Assembly (NCBI GenBank): GCA_021234155.1
Contig: JAJEKV010000006.1
Location: 9,019,003-9,083,002, forward strand
Source: Isoetes taiwanensis
Taxonomy: Eukaryota > Streptophyta > Lycopodiopsida > Isoetales > Isoetaceae
Reading direction: 5' to 3'
Length of the DNA stretch: 64,000 nt
Shown here: positions 1-15,147 of the stretch, in pieces
How positions within the stretch are numbered: position 1 is the stretch's first letter
Layout: each line of letters starts with the position of its first letter
Position numbers and translations under genes: made by a program
Notes under the pieces: generated by a model
Seen by the model: the letters and a program-made list of their open reading frames with translations, nothing else
Database searches by the model: none
Told to the model about the DNA's origin: nothing

Positions 1-972
1 CGATCCGCCCTTCCCATTTCTGTAGCAGATTATCAGTGCAGGATGCCACTACTTCAAGCAGGCCCTGTACTCAGAAAGCAGGGAGATTTATGATGTACCA
101 GCAAGACTTTTAAGCTCCAGCTTAAACAAGACTTAGAACAAACCTAAGTTATAATATGAAAATAAAAAGGGCAAGTTTTCCAAGCAATTTTAATACATGG
201 ACTGTCTGACATCAAAAGGTAGGACAATGGGAATAGCCAACAAGACAGAAATTAAATTTGGAAAAGGTTAACCTCGATTCTTAAAAATATTATATTCTGC
301 CCTCTAAGAGATCCAAACAGCTAGAAGAGACAAATTTTGTAGTTCGGCATATGCGAAAGTAGAATTGACCAACTGCATCAGATCAAATGTGTCCAAGTTA
401 CCTTGATCTTTTCTTGTTGAAATGATACATTTATAATTCTTCTTTTCCTCACCCAATTCTCGCCAGAAGCCATGAGCAATCCTTTTCCAAATAAAGACTC
501 CATGTGTGGAAACTTCTGATAAAAGCCAAATTTAGATGATAGAACTTCCACTACCAAGCTTGGCTCTGTTACGTCAAGTATGGGAACGGTCTTCCACCAG
601 GTTAGAAATGGTCCTCCTGAACATACACAACAAGTATGAATCCATGTAATTTATAGCTAAACCTAATCTACAGCCCTAGGTAAACAAGCACGATAAGATG
701 TTACCATATATTTTGGAGTACTTGGAAACAAAAGGGAAGAGCCTGGAGGAAAAATCGTGCGAGATGGTGCTCATATCTTGAGAAATGGCCTCGTTTGCCA
801 TATTCTGCAACTCTGTGAAATGTCCGTCCATGAAAGCATAAGGGGGGCATGGAATGCCCTGCTTTGCCATTGCTTTGGTCATTGAATGCATTCGCCGGCA
901 TGGTTTCGACAGAAAGAAAACAAGGATTGAGAGAGCGCCAAGTAGAACAGAATACACGATTCTCCAATCCAT
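1..972 (-). CDS. Cytochrome P450, CYP72 clan, left tandem copy (5' part only; exons 1-3)
   Basis: Three exons are readable: 705-972 (start ATG at 970-972), 402-616 and 1-64, the last cut by the window edge. Exon lengths (268 and 215 nt), phases and GT-AG borders are the same as in the complete paralogue at 5945-8076. Exon 1 encodes a hydrophobic N-terminal anchor followed by the proline hinge GIPCPPYAF, typical of ER-bound plant P450s. Exon 2 holds the C-helix motif WVRKR, which normally contacts a heme propionate. No stop or frameshift is seen in the visible part. The I-helix, ExxR and heme Cys would lie left of base 1. P450s of this clan are monooxygenases of hormones or specialised metabolites and receive electrons from the microsomal reductase; the substrate cannot be told from sequence. 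Intron sequence also matches the right copy, so the duplication is fairly recent. Confidence 0.85.
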
Positions 973-1108
973 AGGAATGATCTGCTTGCAAAACAGTCTA
1001 TGCAAGCATACATTGAACTGCATATATTGATCAATTCGACCGATGTTATTATACAAGTTCATTACAATATCCTAGCAGTTGTCCCCTCAAAAAATTAGAT
1101 TCATCTAG
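973..1108 (-). promoter_or_regulatory. 5' flank of the left P450 copy
   Basis: The sequence just upstream of the ATG bears no resemblance to the upstream of the right copy, although the coding exon and introns are alike. A TATA-like string (tgtataataa, minus strand) lies about 70-85 bp before the ATG, near 1043-1056. Promoter function is inferred only. Confidence 0.3.
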
Positions 1109-1440
1109 TTGGAAAAAAAAAAAAAAAACATTTGCTTGCTTAACTTGTATCACTTGTCATTTTGCCCAGGAATACATGCTCTCTTGTGTGTTTTGGCATT
1201 ATTATTTTGTCTGTTTCCATTGTTGTCTTGTTTGTGTCTCCCTAGTCGTCATATTCTTAACATGATATCAGAGCTAAGAGCTAAGTTACGTAGAGTAAGT
1301 TACTTAGAGCCTAGTATATAGAAACTACTTTGGGCCAGTGTAAAGGCATGTAATTAAAAGGTAAAAACTAACCTTTTGTGTTCTATCTAGTTTTCCATGC
1401 GCATTGAAAAAGAAAAGAAAACCTTAAGAAGTAACTCATA
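1109..1440 (+). mobile_element. Ty1/copia-type LTR end, primer site and leader remnant
   Basis: After a 16-A run at about 1111-1127, a string ending in ttcttaaca is followed by tgatatcagagc (1263-1274). This is one mismatch from the usual initiator-tRNA-Met primer site tggtatcagagc, so the boundary at 1262/1263 looks like an LTR end. Downstream sequence (cctagtatat, ggtaaaaacta, then a Ctagttttccatg-like stretch) resembles the stretch after the primer site at 15682, so both derive from one family. No gag or pol follows. The left LTR border was not found. Confidence 0.5.
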
Positions 1441-3600
1441 CTTCAATTGTAAAACATGGAACACATGATTCTTTCTAAAACAAGGCAAAGCTATGATCAC
1501 GTTTATTTCAAAACCCAAAATCCATATTATTTGGAATCAATACGAATATTTTTAAAACATTTTGATTAAACAATTGAGTAGTCCAATAGTTATTTTTAAA
1601 ATATTGCAGTCATTTTAGATCATCATAATAAAACACAAAGATGTTATGCAATATATGTGATGACTATACAGGCCATAAGGTAGGTTATTACCTTGTGAAA
1701 CCAATCTGAAGAAATGTAAATGATGAAAAGCGAGGGCGTGAGGAGGAAAAAGCATCGCACGCCATTTGGGGTACTGGGTCATACATACTGCCTTCGCCCA
1801 TAAGCCAATAAGAAAATAGATCGCAGGTCTTCTATTCGGATGGTAGCTTGCCATCAACCAGCAAGAGAAAGATAGCAGCAATTCTCTTTTTGGATGGAGG
1901 ATGGTTTAGTGAAGGGCAAAATTTTCATGTTGTGGCTAGGCGGAAGGATTTCTTCTGTTTCGATTCACAGGTAAGGATCCAATGGCTTTCATCTAGACCA
2001 TCCGAATACAATCTGGCAGAAAAGTTCCTTCTTTTTTTTATATCTTTTTACTGATAGAAGTATCTAGAATAAGAGAATGGAGACAATAGGTTTGTTTCGC
2101 TCTGTGGTCGTGCAGACTGGTTTGTCAATCTTTGAGGACTCTGGTGGTATACTATGTGTGTCTTCTCATAGTTTGTACTTTACAACTGGGCTATGGAGAG
2201 TGATTTGGTGGGTTGGGCTTGTTCTAAACTCTGTCAGCTTCAAGATAATTGTTTGAGGTTTCAATAATATTCCATTATTTTTTAGATTTTTGATCAGGCT
2301 GATTTGGAGGCAGAGGATCAGATCCAAAAGAAGATGGTAGCCTCTGGAATAGTGTGGTAGCCTATTCTAGTTGATTATTGCTTTTTACTAAATGTACTTG
2401 TATATATGGAAGTTTCTATATACCTTAGCAAATGCGGCAAGATTTTTGGATTGGAACCTTAAAATTCTGACCTTAGATATCACTTTCTTGAAGGGTTGTG
2501 TGGATTGCTTGTTCTTGAATTTTTTGCTTCTTTGGAAGCATGATGACCTAGAGCCTTCTCCAACAATGCACCATATTTGGACGATCTTTTAAGGTTGGGT
2601 TGAGGTCTAGTTGGATTTTATTGGATTCGGAATCTGGAGAGCTAGGAGATCTCTACCTCTTTAATGGGATTTCTTCTTTATAGGCATAAGGTTTAGGCAA
2701 TTATTTGTTTGTACGTTCTTCTATCTTATCCACGTTTTGATTTATATTATTCTACTGGTTTGCAAAGGGTACTAGGAATAATTATTTGTGTTTAATCCAA
2801 ATCTAAACAAGGGTAACAGAAACTGTTACAATTGAGCGAATAAATGGATTAGTTGTAGAAATTTATAGAGAAGATCCTATAGTACTTGGTTTAACAGAAG
2901 AACGTTGATCTTTTCTTATAATAAGCGCAGAAGATGTTGAGCGGCTCCATCATGAGTACTCAAATTATTTCATTTATTCTATTTCCGATAGCACTCCCTT
3001 ATTTTTACCCTGAATCTTCAATTATTATTATTTAGTTAAAAAAAAATTAGTTGTGGTTGTTTCTAGAGATATATTAGTTTCATTTTTTTTTTTTGGGGGG
3101 ACCATCATCGGCCACTTCAAAAATTTTAGAATATGACAAAATATCATCTCCCATAAACAACCACAATTGAACTTTTCTTTTTCTTTTGCACCGTCCACCA
3201 TCACTGCGAAGCCCAACCAAATAACTGCCAAGCCCGACCAAATAACACTGCCATGGATGTGGTTTTTGGACCAACTACGACCAACCAATGTGCTTTGTTC
3301 CTACTTTTGTAAGTCATTATTTTTTCTCTGCATAAATCAATGTTCTGCTACTTTATCATCTATCTAATTACTCACCTTTATACATGCAGCCAAATGAGTA
3401 TACATGATTCTATCACCCAGAAGCTACCTTTTAACAAGCATTTCATGTGTTCTTAGCCTTGCCTGGTGGTAGCTACCCAAGATAGTAGCATTCAAAGATG
3501 CCAATGGGCGATGGCTCTCAAGAGGTATATAATGAATATCTTTGATGACACTATTTTGTTCCTAATTGTCAAGGCTGAAAATCTTTATAATGCTAAGCTA
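1441..3600. other. Non-coding stretch
   Basis: AT-rich DNA with only short open frames lacking recognisable motifs. I see no RNA gene or intact mobile element. The T-run at 3082-3094 and G-run after it are low-complexity. The right end grades into a LINE fragment. Confidence 0.5.
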
Positions 3601-4440
3601 TTGCTAGATCGTTCTCTTTAGCATCAGGAGTTCTTGTGAATTGGCAGAAGTGTACTGCTTTGTGGACATTGGACAGTTCCATCCCTTCCTGTATTTTGGA
3701 CTACCCATGAAAGATTCTTCTGCATGGCAATACCACGAAATTTCTTGGTATCCCTATTGGAATTCACATCTTACTTCAGATAAATTATTAGAGGGTTGTC
3801 AAAGCACTTATTTTGGTGGAATACAGCTAAACTATCCATGCCCGGAAGAATCATTGTGGCTAAATGCGTTCTTAATAACACTCATGTCTACATGGCATCT
3901 GCTCTATTAGCTCCTCATCAGGAATCTTATTTGGGATAAAAATAAAGTAGGATCTATGGTCAAGGTAGCTTGGGCGAAGTGCATTAAGCCTAAGACAGTT
4001 GGTAGTCTTGGAATGCTGGATGTTCACCTCCAAGTAAAGCGACGTTATCAAAGTTTATTTGGAGAATTCTCATTAGTAAGGATGATTCTCCTGGTCTGAG
4101 GTTGTTGATGCAGTCAATTCAGCATTGTCTTCCATTTCATAAGGCCACCATTAAGCCTCTCCTTCTTTGGGCTTTGCTTTATCATATAAACATGTGTTCT
4201 AATGCTTCTCCCTTTCCAAAGGGGTTGCTTGCTGCTTGGGACACTGTCAATTCTCTTTTTCATATCAATCCTGAAGCATATCTTCAGTTGTCTACTGCAT
4301 GCTGGTGAACTCCTTTGCAAGATACTCCTGAGAATGCACTGCAGTTGGATCAACTTATCCCCTGGGGTTATAATCCTGACTTTGCATTTTGTGTTGTTAT
4401 AGTTTTGATTGATGAATAAAGCCCTTTAACAAAAAAAGGG
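3601..4440 (+). mobile_element. L1-type LINE fragment, 3' end of ORF2 and tail
   Basis: Frames shift several times, but the translated pieces follow the order expected C-terminal to the reverse transcriptase of plant L1 elements: MPGRIIVAKCVL near 3837-3872, then KVAWAKCIKPK, GSLGMLDVHLQ and SKFIWRIL between about 3960 and 4070. The last part, after PFHKATIKPLL, reaches a stop before aataaagccc and an A-run at about 4415-4437, which looks like the LINE 3' end. The 5' end is truncated inside ORF2. Related phrases (THVYMAS-like, SKFIWR) occur on the minus strand at 30.2-31.4 kb, so these belong to one family. It sits between the two P450 genes and is dead. Confidence 0.7.
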
Positions 4441-5880
4441 AGGGTTGTAAATGCATGTCATAGCCTTACAAAAACCATGAGATAACCACAAAACCATGAG
4501 AAACATTACAATAAAAATGAGATATCCATACGTATGCAGTGCCTACTCCAGTTCTAAGAATGCCACACGTGCTAATTCTGCAGCCAATACGGAAGGGGTA
4601 AGCCTCATGTGCGCACACCCTCTTAGCCTGCATCCAGCGCTAGGGAGCCACTTGTAAGCCATAGAATCAAGACTCATAGTTCACACAAATTTTTCATGCA
4701 TTTATTAGAACCAATATAAAGCAATACCAACACTTGCAATAATACCATAGAGAACATATCACATTCATGTTCTACCACATTATGATGTCAAATATTCAAC
4801 AAGTGCATGCTAACATAATGCAATCATGACACATAACCATGATATCCAAGCATTTAACATGTTTAAATACATTATACAAGAGCACATAGAAGGTCTAGTA
4901 TCTCCTCCTCTTACTTCCTCCATAGTGACACAAAATCAGTCAACCTATATTATTTCGAGATCACTCAAATTTGTTTGATACTCTAATTCATATCATTAAA
5001 CCATGATTCTTTCCTTCAACAACAAGAACAAGCTAAAGTTAAGCAATCTAACACCTCTTGGTGTAAGTTAGAAAACCACCACCTAAGAATTCCTTCAAAA
5101 GAACGAACTCGGGTGGCTGAGATATGATGCTTCAAAGTTCGACTAGCAAAACTGCACAGAAATCGCTCCTTCTGTCTTCTTCTAGAAATCTTCACAGAAG
5201 CTGATGCTATTTGCTTTCATCATGAACTTTGTATAAACTTCTCATCTATAATATGTATTTCTCATGTAGTGATCAAGTAGAATAATCTCAATATAATCGT
5301 CAATAGACAAATGTAAAATATATGCCTGCTAATGATCCAAGATAAATACATACAACTTCATAGACTTTATTTAGAATGATAAGATTATCAGTGCACGCTA
5401 AAAAAAGAAAAGGGGAAAAAAAAAAGCAAAAAGAAGAGCCAAAGAAACGAAAGCCCTATATGAAAATTTGAAGCTAAAAACCCAGTGTTTTCTATCTCCT
5501 CTACTAAAATTTCCATTCCTTGAGTTTGGCGGCCAAGATACAAGGACTCGATTTCCCTTAATCTCTGATTAATTAGCTTAAAAGTCAAGCATAACCTCTT
5601 GATCATTACTACGAATGAACCAACATAAAAAATCTAAAAAATCAATCAAGTTGCACATTGCATGTCTAGTGCCTATATTAGGTGAATCCCTTGAGTTGGC
5701 AATAGGCAGTGTATTAACTACTACAACTAGCCAATTTCACACCATTCTGAATAGGTACAAACTCCTCTTTGGCAGATCACCACCACACTAAATTCCTCAT
5801 AAATATTAGGCCTTAATCATTTTAATCATGCAAGTAAATGCGTGGAGTGCATTCAAGACTAAGACAAACATAAAATGAGT
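4441..5880. other. Intergenic stretch between the LINE and the P450 3' end
   Basis: AT-rich, without recognisable coding sequence on either strand. It should include the 3' untranslated and termination region of the right P450 gene next to 5944. No mobile element ends were recognised. Confidence 0.5.
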
Positions 5881-5891
5881 TTAGGGAAAAC

Positions 5892-5962
5892 GCATAATCA
5901 ATGGATCATTTTAAGGGAGTTCTACAAAATGCATAATCAATGGATCATTGTAAGGGAGTTCT
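5892..5962. repeat. 39-bp tandem direct repeat across the P450 stop codon
   Basis: A 32-base unit beginning gcataatcaatggatcatt occurs at 5892-5923 and again at 5931-5962 with one mismatch; period 39. The right unit contains the P450 stop codon (5945-5947, minus strand), so the left unit is a copy of the C-terminal end plus stop placed just downstream of the gene. Confidence 0.85.
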
Positions 5963-8076
5963 TCGTGTTATAATAATAGGGACGCCATGTCGGGGTTTAA
6001 GTGTAAGGCCAAGTTGAGGAGCATGTTTATAGTTGGGGGAGAGGTGCCACTTGAACCTAAGCAACAATGATGAGAGGACGATCTTGGCCTCATGGAAAGC
6101 CAAGGATTGTCCAACACAAACTCGAGGACCCATGAGAAAGGGAAGATAACCTCCAAATGAGTTCTTACATGCCTTGGAAACTCCTTGTGAGAATCTCTCC
6201 GGGTCGAACACATTGACATTAGGGCCCCAGTTGCTTGGGTCATGATGAATTTTTAGAACATTAATTCCTATAGACAACCCCTTGGGTATAAAAATGGGTG
6301 TCTCATCACCCAACTGCATGTCCTTCAGGGCGTGCCTTGTGGTATAGGTACCAGGAGGATAAAGGCGCAATGATTCATAGATGATCATGGTGATCTAAAG
6401 ACAAAATGAACAAACAAATATGTTAACATACAAAATGCCTCGTTAGCTAAAGTGCTCTTCAAACTATTCGACAAACTCCAACAACTTTTTCACTTACAAT
6501 TTTAAGTTTATGAAGCATTTCTTGGTTGGAGGCATCACTTCCTTGGAATACACTTTTGACTTCTTGGTAAGCCTTCTCTTGCCAATCTTGGTGCAATCCA
6601 AGCAACATGATAGTCCATGTTAGGTGTTGAGCTACGGTGTCATGGCCCGCAATGAGTAATGTCTTGCATTCTTCAACTGCTTCCTTGGTGCCAAACTCCT
6701 CTCCCCCAACCTTCAAAATGGATGCCAAAATTTCATTCCCATGGCATCCCTTTGCCATGTTTTCCTTGCATTTCTCTACTATTTCCAAGATGCAGCTGTC
6801 TATTTTTCTTGATATCTGGCTCACTTTTGTAGACACAAAACTACAAGATAAATACTTTCAGCCACAATCATCAAAATCTTTTCAACAATTTTTTTTTTCT
6901 GCTTTGCTTTTAACTTACTTAAGAACTGTTTACCTTGGATAAGCACTCAGCAGTTTTCTTGCCAGCTGAAAATATTGTTTCCCATTCTCAGACTGGGAGC
7001 CAAACAAGCATCTAAGTATCACATCCTCACTTGTCTTTATAAAGTCTTCATGCACTTCAATCTCCGCAAAGGATTTTTGTCCGATCCGCCCCTCCCAGCT
7101 CTGTATCAGATTATCAGTGCAGGATGCCACTATTTCAAGCAGGCCCTGTACTCAGAAAGGAGAGAGGTGTATGATGTACCAGCAAGACTTTCAAGCTCCA
7201 GCTTAAACAAGACTCAAAACAAACCTAAGTTATTAACAAGAAAAAAGGACAAGTTTTTCAAGCAATTTCAATATATAGACTGTTTGACATCAAACGATGG
7301 GGATGGCCAATAAGTCAGAAAATTAATTTCAGAGAAGGTCAACCTCCATTCATAAAAAATTTATTCTGCACTCTTAATGCAAAAGATCAGACTAGACCCA
7401 AACAGAGACAAATTTTATTTTCAGCATATTCCATTGCGCTAGAAATTGACCAACTGTATGGACATTTTTCATAGTAAAAATAGAGATGAAATGGGTGCAA
7501 ATTACCTTGATCTTTTCTTGTTGAAATGATACACTTATAATTCTTCTTTTCCTCACCCAGTTCTCGCCAGAAGCCATGAGCAATCCTTTTCCAAACAAAA
7601 ACTCCATGTGTGGAGACTTCTGATAAAAGCCAAATTTAGATGATAGCACTTCCGCTACCAAGCTTGGCTCTGTCACGTCAAGTATAGGAACTGTCTTCCA
7701 CCAGGTTAGAAATGGCCCTCCTGAACATACAGAAGTAGTCGGAATCCATGCAATTTATACCTAAACCTAATCTAGAGCCCTAGGTAAAGAAGCAAGGTAA
7801 AATGTTACCATAAATTTTAGAGTACATGCAAAGAAAAGGGAATAGCCTGGAGGAAAAATCGTGCGAGATAACGCTCATATCTTTGGAGATAGCCTCTTTT
7901 GCCATATTCTGCAACTCTGTAAAATGTCCGTCCATGAAAGTATAAGGGGGGCATGGAATGCCCTGCTTTGCCATTGCTTTGGTCATTGAATGCATTCGCC
8001 ACCATGTTTTGGACAGAAATAAAACAAGGATTGAGAGAGCGCCAAGTAGAACAGAATACAGAAGTTTCCAATCCAT
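5945..8076 (-). CDS. Cytochrome P450, CYP72 clan, complete five-exon gene
   Basis: Exons, in gene order: 7809-8076, 7506-7720, 6934-7145, 6498-6840, 5945-6394. All borders are GT-AG, the phases are 1, 0, 2, 0, and the sum is 1488 nt: 495 residues plus TGA, normal for a plant P450. Seen in the protein: membrane anchor at about residues 5-22; proline hinge at 39-47; C-helix WVRKR (144-148); I-helix AGHDT (296-300), with V instead of T/S next; K-helix ESLR (353-356); PERF (411-414); heme loop FLMGPRVCVG (432-441) with the thiolate Cys at 439. The extended C-terminal PRHGVPIII region is typical of the CYP72 clan (relatives such as CYP709, 714, 735, 749). It should act as an ER monooxygenase; the substrate is unknown. 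The start was chosen because it matches the left paralogue and begins the anchor. The heme loop has L where most P450s have G (PFGxG). Confidence 0.92.
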
Positions 8077-8260
8077 ATAAGATAAGATGAGATGAATTTT
8101 TTACATCCAGCGAACAAAACAGCCTTCTGTCCTGCTGGCTGAAACTTAACTTTGGCATGTAAGTATTTAATGAACTGCAATGTAACAATAATTTGACCAA
8201 GACGAATTTCGTGGCCCAAGTTTACCGTACATTAAGCGTGTGCTATTTGCAATTTTTTTC
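8077..8260 (-). promoter_or_regulatory. 5' flank of the right P450 copy
   Basis: Read on the minus strand, a weak TATA-like attaaatact lies about 85-95 bp before the ATG (near 8162-8172). A TTGACC/GGTCAA hexamer, the W-box core for WRKY factors, occurs at about 8194-8199. The last bases before ATG are tcttatcttat, unlike the left copy. No transcript evidence; function inferred. Confidence 0.3.
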
Positions 8261-11050
8261 TCATGTTTCACCTATGTGACTATGTCCTGCCAAGTCTTAA
8301 ATAAATTAATCAAGCAGTAGCTGTCAGCGTTGAGAGAACATCGGGCACGGTTCCAAAATACTTGAGGTATGTTAATGCATACCGGATTTCCTATCGGATT
8401 TTCTATGCGCTAAAAAGTTTAAATATACCGGATTTTACATATAAACTACCATTTTTTCCGCATGCAAAAGCATCAACCGGAAAATAAGAACTCCAACTGG
8501 TAATCCTTATCCTAACCCCCACTTTTTCGATCCTAGGATAGGGTAAAGAAGGCTTTTTCGATTGGAAAATAAAAATTTCTGTATACAAGAATTTTCTTCT
8601 ACTTGCAATTCTGTTGTGGAGGATGTGCCGATCGCGCATCGGCCGCGGAGGCACATCGACGACCACGAGGACGGCATCCGACATAGCGAATTGCATCGAC
8701 CACCTAATTGAAGAATGTCGAGTAAAAATGCGAAGCAACAAATTAGTTGCATTCATGATTAGAACATTGTCCATGTGTCATCACCTGATTGGCTCTGAGG
8801 GCAGAATTGCTCCTACCCAAACTTTACGTTGGGGCAAAGAAGGTTTTTTTATTGGAAAATGGAAAAATTCTAATTGAGTTAGTGCATGGCATAAATTTTT
8901 TTTTAAAATTGTCATGTATCTTTTTATACAGGAAAGATACAAATTTTCAATGGGATACTTGAAATTTTCAGTTAAACCAAACCATAATGGCTCCTTCTCC
9001 CTTAAGGGTTATTGTGCCCTTATACTTGCTAACCAGGCAAAATTGCCTCTTCTAAGTGGCTGAAAATAAAGTTATTCTAGATTTCATGTCGTGGCGATAT
9101 CCTAATGGTTGGGGATTTTGTTCTTTTAAGTCTACCAGTAGGAATCAATCTTGTTAATTTGGGATTTTCCAGTTTGGTGGAAAACATTTTTGGAATTTTT
9201 CTTAACTTGATTTCCTAAGATTTTGAGACTTTTGGCTGCCAGAAAAATTTTCTGCTCTTCCAAAAATCGTAGGATTCTTTCCATATGATTTTGGCTTCTT
9301 CAATTTCACCCTTAATCCAATCGAGACTTCTTTGATTCCTCACTTAAATCTGGTCGACATAGCATACCGCATGATGTCAGACAGAACTTGCATGCATTTC
9401 TGTGGCATCTAGAATTTCTCTACGATAGAGGGATTCTATTATGCCCTAGGATTGATTGGAACTGCGGCTTAGCTTCCTTACAATCGGTCCGGATTCTGCG
9501 ACATGGAGTGAGTATAGGGTTTTGATCCTATGGATTCTGCAACATGGAGTGAGCATAGGGTTTTGGTTGAGTTATTGCTAATTGCAAAGAAGCAATTTAT
9601 TGTCTTATGCCCATCAAATGGATTTTGCAATTCTAATCAGGTAAGGCTCTTTCAGACTCTTCTTTTGGCTTAGAGATTGATCTTAGCATTGCCACGGGGA
9701 AGTTAATGCCTTCCTGCCTTTACTGTTGGTTTCCCGATTTTGTTCATCTACAGCTATTTCTTTGCAAAAATTATTTGCATGCATTTGTATTGAGCATTAT
9801 ATCTCATAAGTAGATATCTTATATCTCCATTGTAAACAGGTGCGTGAGTGCTTGAGGATGGTTCTAAGGTAGTTGATCACTTCATTATCTATAAGATTAC
9901 TTCATATTAGATTCGAGAATGAAGCTCCGGCATCATGGTTTGGTATCTGATCTTCAAGTTTCGAAATTAGACTAGGCACGAAGGTAATATTTCTTGAGTT
10001 CTCTTAAGTATCTAATCTTTTGGTTACTTTCTACCCAGATCCATGTGAAGTACTTGGTTCAATAAAAATATTCGATTGTTCATGCATAGTAAAAAGCACA
10101 ATGGATATTGGAGCCCAGTGTGGCACTTAGTTGTTTCTTTCGTTAGTTTAAATGGTGCATTTGTCGGTGCCAGCCATGTGCATTTAATTGACTGGCAGTG
10201 AAGAAATGGCTTTATGCCCCTCCATTTATGGGCTTGGATATCATTCTAGCTGCCATAATTCAAGCCTTCGACACCACCTCTTTGTTTTGGGTATGTTGCT
10301 TCTTATACTAAATGCCTGTGAGTTTCAAGTTTTAGAAATTTTGTGATTGGTGAGTTGCACCTCATTATCCAAAAGAGTTTCAATAGCTTAACTCTTTATA
10401 CAGATATTCTCTTTTTCATTTTTTTATGGAGTTGTTTTAGATGAGATGCATGATACGAACCAATGAGATCTCATTTCAAGTCAGCAATGATTGCATCTTC
10501 AAAATTGAATATAAGACTAACGTCCGGTTGCTTTTAAAGCCACAAAAAATACATCTATGGTTTCAAGGCAATTTCAATATATACGTCTCCATGGTTGGCT
10601 AGCGGAGTTTTGATTGATTAAGTATATGTTGTATGTTGTAATTGTATAGCAAAGATCTAAAACATGTCTTGGGCCTAAAGCACTCATGGTGTCATAAATG
10701 GAAAGAAATGGGTTGCCCTTAGAGCCAGAAAAACACCTCTAAGGTTTCGTGGAAGTTTCAATATATATGCTAACATGTTCGGCTGAGAGGAGTTTCAACA
10801 AAAGTATGTGATGGTACAACATTTAGATGATGTGCCATATCATTCACCATATTGAGCACCTAAGATCGTTTCTTTTAAGTAGCCCTGTAGATCAATCTGG
10901 TGAATAGAAATAACAAATGAGCCGTGAAACTTTGAAACTATTTGGCTACATGTCTCAATCTCAGTTAGTATTTCCAGCTATGGAGAACTGGCATCTGATG
11001 TACAAATTGCAGCAGCAGCAAAGCCAGATCTGAGGTAGTAAGCATTTCTG
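8261..11050. other. Non-coding stretch with small repeats
   Basis: No recognisable gene. At about 8510-8575 and 8812-8862 there are two diverged direct copies sharing gggtaaagaaggctttttcgattggaaaat-type sequence (second copy gggcaaagaagg). A small GC-rich inverted repeat, ccgat/atcgg, is at about 8628-8642. The rest is AT-rich and featureless. Confidence 0.45.
9491..9567. repeat. 41-bp tandem direct repeat, two units
   Basis: ggattctgcgacatggagtg at 9491 recurs as ggattctgcaacatggagtg at 9532, both followed by ag(t/c)atagggttttg. The two units differ by few substitutions. No function is suggested. Confidence 0.8.
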
Positions 11051-11056
11051 TCTGTA

Positions 11057-14597
<3,541 letters not shown>

Positions 14598-15147
14598 CAT
14601 TAGGGTTTTTTTGAGATTATAAAAGGGCCTTCAAAACTTGCCAACTAAGCCAAATGAAGATAAATGAACTACCAATCAGAAACCAGAGCCTGACGGGTCC
14701 AGTCAGCAAAACTGTTATAACTAACTCACTGAATCACATTTTCTAGCATAACTATTGATAGAAAAGTCCAAATGAGCTTTTCTTTAGTGCAATAGATAGA
14801 TCTCGTTGAGATCTTTCCAACCTTAGGTGCTTTGCCCATATTTTAACCACTTATGATTGTCAAAACTCCAAAAAATATGGGTTTTACCATTTTTTACTAT
14901 CCTACGGGGCTAAAAGATATGCAAACCACCCAAGATTGGAAAGTTCTCAATGAGATCTATCTATTGCACCAAACAAGAGCTCATTTGGACTTTCCTATCA
15001 ACACTTATGCTAGAAAATGTGATCCAGTGAGTTAGTTATAACTGTTTTGCTGACTGGATTACCAGTTCTGTTTTCTGATTGGTAGTTCATATAGCTTAGT
15101 CAGCAGTTCTTAGAAGGCCCTTTTATGATCTCAAAAAATCCCTAATG
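14598..15147. mobile_element. 550-bp foldback (inverted-repeat) element
   Basis: The left half (14598-about 14853) is an imperfect reverse complement of the right half (about 14899-15147). Ends match exactly as cattaggg...ccctaatg; shared internal strings include ataaaagggccttc, gaactaccaatcagaaa, agttataactaactcact and tccaaatgagct. The unpaired centre is only a few tens of bases. This is the structure of a foldback or MITE-like element and could fold into a very long hairpin if transcribed. A clear target duplication was not found. The small open frame in the middle is an artefact of the repeat. Confidence 0.85.

Noticed and set aside
14853..15035. 60-codon open frame (+)
   Set aside because: Lies in the centre of the foldback element; a by-product of the inverted repeat.
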